From NCBI GenBank assembly GCA_011634665.1, contig WAEK01000003.1, forward strand, positions 2,760,001 to 2,824,000: DNA of 64,000 bases. Reading direction: 5' to 3'. Below the pieces are notes generated by a model that had not been told where the DNA came from, ran no database searches, and saw only the letters and a list, made by a program, of their open reading frames with translations. Shown piece by piece: positions 35,862-46,417 of the stretch. The translations under genes were made by a program, and so were the position numbers. Source of the stretch: Mortierella sp. BCC40632 (Eukaryota > Mortierellomycota > Mortierellomycetes > Mortierellales > Mortierellaceae). Each line of letters begins with the position of its first letter. The stretch's first letter is position 1.

Positions 35862-38359
35862 ATGATCAAGACCACAGCCGGAATTGTGCTAGGTGGAGTC
35901 GCTGCAGCAAAGCTTGCTGCAAAAATGAACAAGGACCCAGCTCGCGGGCCATGGGATCCCAAGAAAGACTACCTCCATCATTACGACTACATCATTCTCG
36001 GAGGCAAGTCTCTCTAATGATTGAGCGGTCTTAAAATGAGCTTGGCTGGTTTAAACGTTAAGTGAACGTGACTGATAGAGTGTGGGATTCTCTATTGCTC
36101 TTCTAAACCGTGTTTGCTACACTTTCCTTTTTTTTTTTTCTCCTCCCTCCACAGGCGGAACAGCTGGTTGTGTACTGGCGAACCGGCTGACCGAAGATCC
36201 CAACATTAAAGTCTTGGTGCTGGAAGCCGGAGGATGTATTGTATTTTTTTTTGTTGTTGTTGTTGTTGTTGTTGTTGCACTGTGTAAGAAATAATGCAAT
36301 GCCAATTACAGGAAAATAGGATAGAGTATAACGTTCTGCTTTTCCTTTCAACTAGCGGATGACATTACTGGTAGTAAAGTCCCGTTGATGTTCACGTCAA
36401 TCTGGAGGACAGAGGCCGATTGGCAGCTGCAGACAGTGCCCCAAGTTCATGCATTTGGCAGAACGATGCACCAGCCTCGTGGAAAGTTGTTGGTATGGTC
36501 TTTGTTTTCTTTTGAGATGATTCGGCAAGGCTCACACAGAATCCTTTTTGAGTTTGTCAATCCGCTAACCATTTAGTTCGCCATTTGACGACGGGTTCGG
36601 TTCGTAGGGTGGATCAAGGTAAACACTATATCTACAACATGATGCGTTGTCACTGAGTGGAATAGACATGTTAAAATGCTTATAGCCTTACTCTACCGTT
36701 ACCTCGTGCGTCTACTACCGACTAGCTCCATTAACGCAATGATGTACCACCGCGGACCCGCTTCGGACTATGATGAGTGGGAACAGTTCGGTAACCCAGG
36801 GTGGGCCTACAAAGAGTGTCTACACTACTTCAAGAAATCAGAGGACTTTTACGATCCTAGTTTGCCTCGTTCTCATCCCCGAGGTCCTCGAACTGATCGT
36901 GTTCGCAAGCCTCAATACGAAGAGTTCGAACCGGAATACCATGGCATAGGAGGCCCATGGCAAATCTCGTATCATCACATGTTTGGCTCCACAGAGGGGT
37001 TTGTTCGAGCCAATGTTGCGGAAGGAGTTCCCTTTAACAAAGATTTGAACGGCAAGAGTACTATTGGTGTAAATCGGATCCAGACATTCATCCAGAGAGA
37101 CGCAATCCGCAGCAGTGCCTCTCGAGCCTTCCTTGGCCCTGACCAGTTGTTGGAAAATGGCAAGCCCAAGGCTAACAGAGGCTTCATCCGAATCATTTAT
37201 GGAGCCAAGATTACAAGGATCTTAATCCAACAGCGCAAGGGTGTCAAAGTCGCAGTCGGTGCAGAGTTCTTGGACGAGAAGCATGGTAAGCTCTTTGCTC
37301 TTTTTGCTGCTTCTTGTAGTTTAATTCATCATTACTCATGAATCACTACTTCATCTGCTAGAGATGCACTCTGTAATGGCTGTCAAGGATGTGCTACTCT
37401 GCGCTGGATCTTTTGGATCCCCACATATCCTCCTCGCCTCTGGCATTGGTCCATCACCTCATCCTACGATTCCTCATATCCACATGCTCCCAGGTGTTGG
37501 CATGGGTCTTGCAGACCATCTTGGTGTGCCAGTCCACTTCCGTGCATTGCCTGACAGTGATGTCATCAATACACCCAGCTTCTTTGGTATTGTCCGGTCT
37601 TTGTACCAGTATCATGTCAAAGGGGCTGGCCCACTCACCTCACAAGGAGCGGAGAGCGCCTGCTTTGTTCGTCTCGAGGATGTTGCTCCAGAGTTTGTAG
37701 CCCGCGAAAAGGCTAATGGAACATGGAAAGATCTTGCGAGTGGACCCGAATCCCCCCACTTTGAAGTCCTCTTTGTTCCGTCTGGCTCTCGCCACCATGG
37801 TCTCGTCCGAATGACCGACGGTGGAAAGTACTTCACACTGGTCGGTCTTTTGCTGAACCCACTCTCGAGAGGCACAGTCAAGATTTCGGATGTCAAGGAT
37901 GGTAAACTCGAGACATTAATCGATCCTAACTATTTCTCAGACCCGTTCGATCTTCGCGTGATGGCGGAGATGGTTCGCTTCATGCGCCGGATTGGTGCCA
38001 AAATGGCTCAAGATCCTAAAGTTGGAGGAGAAGAAGTTTTCCCAGGCGTGGACAAGGCTCCAAATGACGATGAAGCGGCACTTCAAGAGTTTGTCAAGCG
38101 AGAGAGTTCTGTCTACTATCATCCTACCTCGACCTGCAAAATGGGCCCTGCCTCAGATCCAATGGCTGTGGTAGATCCTCGACTAAATGTCTATGGCATC
38201 GAAAGACTTCGGGTTGTGGACGCAAGTATCATGCCAAAGCTCCCAGCGGCTCATACTTGTGCTCCTACCATCATGATTGCAGAAAAGGCTGCAGATATGA
38301 TCAAAGAAGACTGGCACGACTCCACTAGGGATGCGATGAGTGTTCACTCTAAGCTGTAA
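35862..38359 (+). CDS. GMC-family FAD oxidoreductase
   Basis: GMC enzymes oxidise alcohols (choline, aryl alcohols, sugars) using FAD. Six exons are read: 35862-36003, 36155-36235, 36356-36492, 36608-36618, 36726-37285 and 37362-38359, about 642 residues. The FAD dinucleotide fold is assembled across intron 1 (YIILG joined to GGTAGCVLANRL), followed by the Glu ending strand 2 (VLVLEAGG). GMC signature 1 (RGKLLGGSSSINAMMYHRG) is built from three exons, including an 11-nt micro-exon. Signature 2 appears as GSFGSPHILLASGIG. The C-terminal catalytic pair is His in YYHPTSTCKMG and His in PAAHTCAPT, a His-His pair as in aryl-alcohol oxidases. Intron 1 uses a GC donor (GGAG then gcaagt). A hydrophobic N-terminus (AGIVLGGVAAAKLAA) could be a weak membrane or targeting segment. 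The substrate is unknown. Confidence 0.92.
36608..36618 (+). other. 11-nt micro-exon of the GMC gene
   Basis: GGTGGATCAAG, preceded by tag and followed by gtaaac. It supplies the Gly-Gly-Ser-Ser core of GMC signature 1. Without it the flanking exons do not join in frame to give the conserved motif. Confidence 0.85.
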
Positions 38360-38451
38360 AGGAGATGGGACCTGAGTGAATCCATACGGATGCCGTCAAA
38401 CTGACTCGGGGTTTACTTTAAGAGTGTGGAGGATGTGATCTACAGTCTTAG

Positions 38452-38457
38452 AATAAA
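38452..38457 (+). terminator. AATAAA polyadenylation-signal-like element
   Basis: Perfect AATAAA about 95 bases after the GMC stop codon, inside the 128-base gap to the convergent M20 peptidase gene. Confidence 0.5.
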
Positions 38458-38487
38458 GAGCACCACATTGGCTTCAACGTGGATCAA

Positions 38488-39851
38488 TTACTTTGACTCT
38501 GCAAAAAGCTTGAGGACGATGTCTTTGTAGCTTCCTACAGCCGCAATCAGTTCCTTTTTGCTAATGTACTCATGAGGAGCATGAGCACACAAGATCGATC
38601 CAGGACCGTAAAGAAGAGAGTGTTTTGCTGTCGTGAAAGAAGGAATGTCCGTGAAATAATTGGCAACAAACGTCTCGAATCCAGGAACGGTATGGCAACG
38701 AACAGGTTCCCAGCAAGTGATTTTTTCCACCGTAATTTTGTCTTGAATCTGTACTTCCTTGGGCAAGATAGTATCCACCAGATCCAACACATCCTGGGTG
38801 GAGGTGGCAATGCGGAAGGAGATGCCTGCGGTCGCGAATGCGGGAACAATATTGGCGGCGAGACCTCCATTGATGGTACCAATGTTCATTGTTGTTTGAC
38901 CAAAGTGATCGTCCTTGGGAAGTTTCTACAAAAAAAAAAGAAAAAAAAAGGATGAGCATTCATTTCTTTTCTAAGCGCTATGGACCATGAACGGGTGTGT
39001 TTCCAAGAGTCCACTTACTAGTGCTCGGAACTTGTACAGCAAGTCGATCAGCTTGTCGTTTGCACTAATACCAAGCTCAGGGTAGCCGCTGTGAGCTAAA
39101 GTGGAAGATTGTTTTTTCTAGAGTTGGCTCAAAGGGAACATGGAGCATAAACTTGAAGTCATGACAGTAGCAGCAGCAGCAGAAGTGGACTTGTTCAAAC
39201 CTACCAGCCTTTCCTTCAATACTAATCTTCAAGCGAAGGACGCCCTTGTGGCCTAGAGCCAAACGAGACTCGGTTGGCTCTCCGACGATAAGGTAGTCTG
39301 GAGTCAATCCAAGATCATTCGCTTTCTATTTCGTCAAAGAGTCAAAATTAACACAGGTTGAAAAAATAAGTGTCAGGGGAGACACGCCAACGCAAGATAC
39401 GGTAAAGTGCAAAGTCAAGTTCTCTACTTACCACCATGCCAATGTGGTCTACTTCTTCGCCAACCACAAACAAAAAGCCGATATCTCCTTCCTTGACCTT
39501 GCCTTCTTTTCTCAGCTCTTCCACAGCTTGAACTTGGGCGGCCATGCAGCCCTTGGCATCACTGGAACCACGTCCGTAGACATTCTCCTCATCCTCTCGA
39601 TACGGGATATAGGGCGGGACCACATCGATATGGGTGTTGAAGAGCACTCGCGGGTTGCGGCCCTTTCCCAAGTAAGCGAGGACATTCTCACGACCAGGTG
39701 CGATCGTTTGCAATTCAACAGTATAGCCGAGTTGAGTGAGATAGGAATGCAAGTACTCGGTGCATGGCGATTCGTTCTCGGTGATGCAATCGATCGAGAC
39801 CAGTCCCTTGTGAAAAGCGAGGAGCTGAGTTGCAGATTCCGGAGTTGTCAT
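38488..39851 (-). CDS. M20-family metallopeptidase (acetylornithine deacetylase-like)
   Basis: M20 enzymes are dinuclear zinc amidohydrolases. Close relatives remove acyl groups from acetylornithine or succinyl-diaminopimelate, or cleave dipeptides. Four exons, 39851-39432, 39325-39205, 39095-39019 and 38925-38488, give about 351 residues. All metal and catalytic motifs are present in order: FNTHIDVVPPY (His, Asp), YGRGSSDAKGCMAAQ (bridging Asp), FVVGEEVDHIGMV (catalytic Glu and ligand Glu), IVGEPTESRLALGHKG (ligand, and the start of the lid domain), and a final His in CAHAPHEYI. The dimerisation/lid domain lies in exons 2-4. The overall pattern best fits ArgE/DapE-type enzymes rather than vacuolar carboxypeptidase S, and no signal peptide is seen. 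The physiological substrate is uncertain. Confidence 0.88.
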
Positions 39852-41031
39852 TTCTTTTTTATATTTTTTTTTTTCTTCCGAGCGATGGAGCGAATCGACG
39901 TGAAATGAGTTGGTCCGATGGTGATGAGTGTGAGAAAAAAAGAAGAAGAAAAAAAAAGAGGGCAAAGGCCTTGTACAAGATGGCTCAATTTAAATACACG
40001 TTTCGATGACCCGTATTATGGCTCGCGCAGTTGCGCCTCAGATAAAGTTGGGACCATGACTACAACTCGCGGGACCGTTGATGGAACGTGTGAGTTAGAT
40101 AATCGTGCAAGGAAAGGGAAAGGTAATCTTTGCCCAGCTCTGTTTGGCAGTTGCGCGGCATTGAAACTTGGATAGGCACGATGAAAGGGAAAATAATAAT
40201 ACAAGAGAAGGCCAAGAACTCTTCAGAGTCCCCCATTTTCAGGCACCCGCCATCTGGGAGTTTCAAAGACAGTCGTAGCCTAAAGTGTTGCAATTCATAA
40301 GACACAAGCTAGAGGTGCAGCTTCTTTCAAATAGCTTCATGCCTAGTCTCACAGGATCCCAAATGTCATGTTGCTTGGGCTTGAGCCTATAAATCCTTGG
40401 TCCATGTGTCCTCTCTTGCGCATTACGTCCGTTAATACCGTTGCTTCCTGTTGGGCGAGTTCCTGGCACTTTAATGTCAAATGTATGCGCCGCGAGAAAG
40501 CTTTGACGATTGGAGAGGATACGGAGGTGGAATGGAAAATGAGGGACTGAAAAAAAAAAAAATAGAGAGGGGAGGGGGGGACCTGAGTCAAGAGGGACAA
40601 AGGGAGTTACGATGCGGAAAAGTCTCCGAAAATTATAACATAGAAAAAGCGAATATTTCCAGAGACAATTGGGTGCACGACATTCAAGTGTTTACACCAG
40701 CCCCTTCATGGAGACAAGACGAGCTATAATATACCACCTTTAGACTCTAGATGATTGACGAAGAGTTGTCCGCCATCCTGTCACTGTCTGACAATATTAC
40801 AGTACTTCATTTCTTTTGGTGTTTTGTTCACATCGGTATCTCTGTGGCCTTAACAGGTTGCTCAGTTATGTCAAATCAGAAGGTCTAGTACAGCAATAAG
40901 TACTATCTTTATTTCTTTTTCGGTACTGTCAAAGGCGTTCATGAATCTGTAAATGTGCCGGGCCACTGTTGTAAATCCAGCGCGAGTAAGTGAGGGGCGG
41001 TTGGTCTTTCGTGTCAACTATTCCCTTATTG
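39852..41031. other. Intergenic region
   Basis: Promoter side of the M20 gene (start at 39851) and 3' flank of the membrane-protein candidate. Several short open frames exist, none recognised. Confidence 0.45.
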
Positions 41032-42227
41032 CTAATCAGAGCCCTTCTCCGGGTGGGTCAGTCCTTTGGCCAAGTTTCCCGGGTCACGATGAGTGACTTT
41101 GCAGACCCGTCTTATTTTGATCCGCCATGAGCCATGTCTAAAGAGGGTTCTATTTGTCTTGTTTGATCTTTCGCAGCCTAGTTCCGAAACTAACAATGCA
41201 ATCATTAAAGGGCTAAACACTACATATATGTATCCTATTGAATGCTATGTTGCAAAAGGTGATTTATGATCAAAATATCTCCCAACCCTCGCCCTTTTGG
41301 ATGGATAACAATGGTTCAGGCATACCTTGAGGACAAGCGCGTCAACTGCGCCAACCAGGTTCGTACAGAGGTATTTTCGTCTATGTTTCGCGTCTTTCAA
41401 CACATGCAACAAACCAAGTGACGCCACCCCAATACATCTCACAAAGGTGAAAGCTTCTGCCTCGAGAAGCACGTTCGGGATTGTAATCGAGCAAATCAAG
41501 AAGGGTGTGAAGAGATTACCAATACCCTACTCAAGGCGGTCGTAGGTGACATTGGAATGAAGAGGGTAGATGAGAGTCTCGTTGTCATAGCTTCCAAAGT
41601 TCCAAGCCAAGGCGGGTTCGACGTCGCTGGGTGATTCTTTCAGCAACATTTAATGGATCTGGTAAGTTATCTAATGCTGGAAGGTTATCTACTGACAGCA
41701 ATATCTCAATAGCTCTCGCCACACTTTAAGGCTCGATCGATAGATTGCTGTACCCGATATGAATGAGTATTTTACCTAGCAGAGGTGTTCGCGTTATCAA
41801 GATTTCATCGGCCGCATTACATTTCACCACTTGCACTGCCGCAATTGCAAGCAGCGGTATCACCATGACGCCAACATATGCAATGATGTCTGCAACCACT
41901 TCGATAGGAATGTAAGGCCAAAGTACCTGCAGCCTGTGCGGGGCGATGGGTCGTATCTATAGGAGGATGGTAGAGGCGATGGGGGCCACAGCAGCAGCGC
42001 AGGGATAATAGGAAGCAACAGCACAGCAACACTACTAGCAGCGAACAAACAACGGTAACCTGCCAATGACAAAGTGGGCACCAAAGAAAAGAGGAGTAAG
42101 AAGTCTACCGGCTACTGCCACTGCTAAGTCTGCTAAACCACAACCGCCGACAAGACCAGCATATTGCCTAGATTCAGTGGCGGCAAAAAAAAAAAAAAAA
42201 AAAAGGTGACGTAATTAATGCGTCCAT
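41032..42227 (-). CDS. Candidate multi-pass membrane protein, multi-exon, unknown family
   Basis: No single open frame spans this gene, but spliced exons give a coherent hydrophobic protein. Proposed exons: 42227-42211, 42167-42060, 41933-41776, 41691 to about 41647, 41526-41326 and 41244-41032. Exon 1 (MDALIT) joins in phase to QYAGLVGGCGLADLAVAVAG and FFGAHFVIG. Exon 3 reads VLWPYIPIEVVADIIAYVG then VMVIPLLAIAAVQVV. Exon 5 reads GIGNLFTPFLICSITIPNVL and ends DALVLK. The last exon joins in phase as HSIGYIYVVFSPLMIALLVS and ends in a basic, probably cytosolic tail. About five or six membrane segments are predicted. Weak points are the 43-nt first intron with its poly(T) tract, and the exon 4 to exon 5 junction, which needs a poor gttgct donor. 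If that donor is not used there are in-frame stops, and the locus would be a pseudogene. The family was not recognised. Confidence 0.5.
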
Positions 42228-42377
42228 TGTTCTGCTACATCAGGCTCTCGCTCACATCTCTTCTCCAGCATCCATTCATCACCTTCCAGCTTTTCTCTGT
42301 TTCAACAGCTTGACAAGAAACCAACGAGCGCAGGAGAACGGCCAGGAAGAAAACAAAATAACAAATAATATCGGAAT
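42228..42377. promoter_or_regulatory. Short divergent promoter, membrane protein / LSM6
   Basis: About 150 bases separate the proposed start of the minus-strand membrane protein from the LSM6 start, so the two probably share a bidirectional promoter. This depends on the membrane-protein gene being real. Confidence 0.4.
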
Positions 42378-43001
42378 ATGGAGCCCACACCGGATTTCAC
42401 GAGCTTTTTGATCGGCAGACCCGTCATCGTCAAGCTTAACTCTGGCGTTGACTACAGAGGTACCGTGCTCGATGCCTGCTTGCATCGTCTAGCATTCAGG
42501 AGTTGCCTATGCGTGTCATTTCGTCCGCAACGTCGAGAGAATGGATCAAGCAATGGATTGCAGCCTTCAGCCGGATTTGAATGATTGTTGACACCCACGT
42601 TTAGCCTATTTTTCGTGCGTTCTGTCGCTAAGCTCTCTTTACCTCTCTCACACCTGCGCCACTTGTCCCAAATACGCACTGGCTCTAATAGGAATTTTGG
42701 CCTGTTTGGACGGATACATGAATATTGCACTGGAGCAGACGGAAGAATATGTCAATGGACAATTGACGAACAAGTATGGAGACACATTTATCCGCGGAAA
42801 CAATGGCAGGTCTACACTACCTTTCTTGTTTTTTATATGAGCCTAAGTATGTGGTTTTTCGGGAGCTCGATCTAACTCTCAACTGCTCCTTTCTTCTTCC
42901 CCATCTTTTTTTTTCTTTTTTGTTCCGCGCCTCCACTGTTGGTTTGATCTTTTTTTTTTTTCTGTTGTGCAGTTTTGTACATCTCCACTTCAAAGGCATA
43001 G
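42378..43001 (+). CDS. LSM6: U6 snRNA-associated Sm-like protein LSm6
   Basis: LSm6 is a subunit of the LSm1-7 ring (mRNA decapping in the cytoplasm) and the LSm2-8 ring (U6 snRNA binding in the nucleus). Three exons, 42378-42459, 42692-42805 and 42973-43001, give 74 residues, close to the family length. The Sm fold is almost identical to the family: FLIGRPVIVKLNSGVDYRG, then ILACLDGYMNIALEQTEEYV, NGQLTNKYGDTFIRGNN and VLYISTSKA. The second intron only keeps frame with a GC donor (AATG then gcaggt) and a gtgcag acceptor. The nearby GT gives a frame that destroys the conserved VLYIST end. Confidence 0.95.
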
Positions 43002-43437
43002 AATCTTTCCTTCTCAGCTCCGGCTCAATACGGGCGGTGTAACGCTGGAGATATTGCGATGAAAAACTGTCAACAAACCACGAGTAGGAGCCGGACAACA
43101 GCATTCAATAAAAATCAACCACATTGAAAAAAGAAAACAGAACGAAAAGAAAAAAAATCCTTCTTTGCTCCTTGGCCACATACATTTTGGCTCAACGACG
43201 TTACACCACCATTATGCCCAACATTTCCTTCCCGAATCTCTGGATTTTTTTTTTCTTTTTTTTTTTAATACGACAACCAGTGTTTTTTATTCAATCTTCA
43301 GAATGTGCTCAACCGAGCACGAATGATAATATACAGTTGGGATGCTTGTGGATGCGATAGTCGACCTGGATACAGAACACGTCGGGCGCAGCCCAACCTC
43401 GTGAGCCATAAACAAGAGCTAGGAGCCTAGACCCATT
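43002..43437. other. Convergent spacer between LSM6 and the DPBB gene
   Basis: The 3' flanks of two convergent genes. AATAAA at 43107-43112 is a plausible LSM6 polyadenylation signal. No gene seen. Confidence 0.5.
43107..43112 (+). terminator. AATAAA polyadenylation-signal-like element for LSM6
   Basis: Perfect AATAAA 106 bases after the LSM6 stop codon. Confidence 0.5.
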
Positions 43438-44253
43438 CTAGACAAAAGACCATGAGAGGTCAAGGATACCCTTCTTCATTGGGGCAAACCTCTTGAAGGC
43501 GGCGCGGGAAAGATCCAACTGGCCATGACGGCAGTAGCGATTGGGGCAGGTATCGACAATGGTGAGGACAACGCTCCTCTTGGGGTTCTCCTTGGCAGTG
43601 ACGCGAATCTTTTGACCACACTTGGAACCCTTGCCGTACATCTTGCCCATCTGGGCCTGGTTCAAGGCAACAATCATATCAGACTGGGAGAAGCGTCTAC
43701 CGCAGGAACCCATCGTGTCGCTGAACCAGGTACCACGACCACGGTAGACTTTTTTCTTGCTCTTGCTCTTGGAAGCCCTGCGCTCAAGATGGGATGAATG
43801 CGCAGTGGAGGCGGAGGCCTTCAATGATCCGGCAATAGGTGTATCCACCACCTGCCAGTCAATGTTGATGAACTCCTGGGGATGGCTGTTCAACTGCTCC
43901 ATGGCAGCAAAGGTGAGGTCAACCTCATCCTCATCGCACTCAGTGCAGGCATCGACGATTTTGAAGGCAAAGGGGTTCTTGCGCGAGGTGTCATCCTCAC
44001 GGTAAAGCTGGACATACTTTCCACAGATAGAAGAGCCAGCTTTGCTGAGGAGGGAAGGGTGGACAGCGGCCACAGCTTCGTCGAGGGAGTACTTGATCTC
44101 GGGGCAAGCATTGCGCTGCTCCTCAAAGTAAGAAGCATAGCCCGAGTATGTGATGTTTCCGGAAGCGAGGCCGCTGGAGGAGGCAGGGGCAGGGGCGGCA
44201 AATACGCTCAAGAGCGAGGCAGCCATGATGGCGAGAGGGGCGAAGGGGGCCAT
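43438..44253 (-). CDS. Secreted tandem double-psi beta-barrel (barwin/expansin-like) protein
   Basis: An intronless 271-residue frame. The N-terminus is a signal peptide (APLAIMAASLLSVFAAPAPA), so the protein is predicted to be secreted or wall-associated. Two double-psi beta-barrel units follow. The first (about residues 33-135) starts YSGYASYFEEQRNACPE and carries the FKIVDACTECDEDEVDLTF core. After a Ser/Lys/Arg-rich linker with a possible dibasic site (ERRASKSKSKKK), the second (about 175-270) starts GRGTWFSDTMGSCGRRFSQ and carries SVVLTIVDTCPNRYCRHGQL followed by DLSRAAFKRF. The VDxC core and the paired cysteines are typical of RlpA-like/barwin folds. No expansin C-terminal carbohydrate-binding domain is present. 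A role at the cell wall is inferred; no enzyme activity is claimed. Confidence 0.85.
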   Translation of the reverse strand: MAPFAPLAIMAASLLSVFAAPAPASSSGLASGNITYSGYASYFEEQRNACPEIKYSLDEAVAAVHPSLLSKAGSSICGKYVQLYREDDTSRKNPFAFKIVDACTECDEDEVDLTFAAMEQLNSHPQEFINIDWQVVDTPIAGSLKASASTAHSSHLERRASKSKSKKKVYRGRGTWFSDTMGSCGRRFSQSDMIVALNQAQMGKMYGKGSKCGQKIRVTAKENPKRSVVLTIVDTCPNRYCRHGQLDLSRAAFKRFAPMKKGILDLSWSFV

Positions 44254-46417
44254 GGTAGGGAATGAGGAATGAGAAAGGAGGATAGGGGGAGGGGGAAGAA
44301 GAGAGGGGGGTTTTTTTTGCGTTTTTGTTCGTTCGCCTGGTAAAAGACAAAGAGCATTCTTTTTGGAGTGCAGAGCCAGATCCTTTTATATGGGGGAAAT
44401 GGACCGCCTAGACAACCTAGTTACCCAGGGCAGAAACATATGAAAGGCAAGGGCTTCGTGCCCCCTGCAATCTATACTCAATATAATACTCAGCTCGCTG
44501 TTTCCCCCCCGCCGATCAGGGGCAGCCTGTCGGACCCGAGGGACGGGAGGGGAAGGGGAAGGGCGAGGGAGTACAGAACGTGGGTTTGTTTTCCTTTCCT
44601 CATTCCATCCATCTTTCCCAACGGAAACAAAGAATATGTAAAATTCCTCCTGGATCTCCAGAGATACAAACATTTGATGAAAGCTCGTTAAATTCGGTTT
44701 AGAATTCATAAAGATTTCCAGTGAGATGATGGGCTGTGTCCATCCATGCTTGATTTACTGTACTCTTCCTCCTACTGCGTAATACCTACTTTACACTACC
44801 CACACTCTCTCTCCAACATTTTCTTTCATTACTTTCCGCCCCCTGACTCACTTTGTTGGCTTGGCTGGAGGTCGCAAAAGGTTCTTCCAGATATCGCCAG
44901 CGCCACACCGGGTCAACGGAATGACCCCAAAAACGCCACCGTCTTAATGCAATATAACACAGGCAACATTTACCCCGACGGTGGGAATGAAATGGGCTCG
45001 CAGATGGAAGGAGGGGCTTGGGTTTGTGCTGCCATAAGCGCGAGAGAGATAGACTGAGAGAGAGAGAGAAAGAAGAAGAAGAAGAAAAAAAGTATATGTG
45101 TGTGTTTGTGCGCAGGCCGCAACATTGGCATTGCCCTTTTGTCGGGAAAAAGAGCACTCCAAAAGGTCTCGTGCCATGGCGGGTGTGGCATTCATAAAAC
45201 GGCCCTTTATGATGTGGCGGAGAAACGACATTACTATGACTATGGCCCATCTCTCTTTTTCTCTCCCTCTCTTTCTCTCTCTCGGATGAAACCTTGCGCT
45301 GGCTGGGTTCCTGAAAATCCAGCGAGTCCAAAGAAAGAGAGAGATCATACAAACACACAGACAAGCAGAGCGAGAAAGATAGTCCGGTACAAGGAAGGGT
45401 ACCTGACCGAGGAGCTACTCGGGGTAAGTTCCTAGTCAAAAAAAAAAAAAAAAAACACCGCCACGATGATGTGACCTGGGTGTTGAAAAGGACCGACGCA
45501 ACCACATCTAGATCTCAGAGGCGCACTGTCTACTCGTTACCCACGGTAGTCAAACAAAGGTGCCAGAGGGGAGAAAAGAGGGAACGAGGACCCTGCTCAG
45601 TGTTGAGACGGCGATGAACCAGAACTTGAGCTGATCTTGGTCTGGACAGTCTAGCATCCTTAACCTGATCCGAAACTGACGTGTAACCTCCTTCTAACCC
45701 CCCCCCCCTCTCCTCTCTTCCTCCCCTTCTTTATATTTTGTTCGCTACGCGTGCTTACGGTCGCGTTTGGACTGGCGAGCCAAAGACACGCTCTGCGAGA
45801 CACTGGGCAGGGTACGCCCTCAATCTGCTCGCTTGTTCTTTGTTCTCCCTTGGACAGTCCACAGCGGGCGAACCAACTATTCTTCTTTCTGACATTTCCA
45901 CAGCAGTCATCTCCTCTCTTTCTGCTGATCATTCCGCTTCCACTGTCTACTATCGAGCTATTCCTCACGTTATCTGGCCCATCTCCGATCGCGTGGTCGG
46001 GGGCACCGTATTGTGCAAAAATCTGGATGATGTGCCCAACCCACTTGTTGGATGAAAGAAACCATAAAAAAAACGAGGTGGAAGAACTAGCCACGATCAT
46101 GTGTGTCTTTTTTACCGTAGGCGCAAGTGTCTCTTACGGGACAAGAGGGTTTTTGCCACCTTGTGCAAAAGGCAAAAATGTAATATAGAAGAGACGACCC
46201 CATGGTGGTATTGACCAAAAATGCAATAAATCGCACAGCACAAGGGCACGTGCCAATCCTGGCGAAGTCCAAGAAGAAATGCTGCAGAATGCAGATGAGC
46301 AGCACTTTCAATTCATCCCAGAGCACCGACCGAGCACATTAGCATCTACCAGGATTGCCTAGTTTGTCTCTCATTCCTTTGAACTACAATATTCCTAGGT
46401 AGCTAGCATAGACCAAC
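44254..46417. other. Divergent intergenic region
   Basis: About 2.2 kb between the DPBB gene and the SMR gene, presumably both promoters. It holds GA-rich repeats (about 45053-45082), CT-rich tracts (about 45250-45285), poly(A) near 45437-45454 and a poly(C) run near 45700. A 105-codon open frame at 45738-46055 (+) looks moderately protein-like but matches nothing recognised. Confidence 0.45.

Noticed and set aside
41527..41660. Frame in the membrane-protein locus (residues ALAWNFGSYDNETLIYPL) read as an exon
   Set aside because: It looks protein-like but ends at an in-frame TAG, and no splice sites connect it in phase to both neighbours. It is kept only as a sign that the locus may be decayed or differently spliced.
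45660..46100. Overlapping frames of 105 to 146 codons on both strands
   Set aside because: None has a recognisable domain, and both strands look equally protein-like, so a gene cannot be supported.
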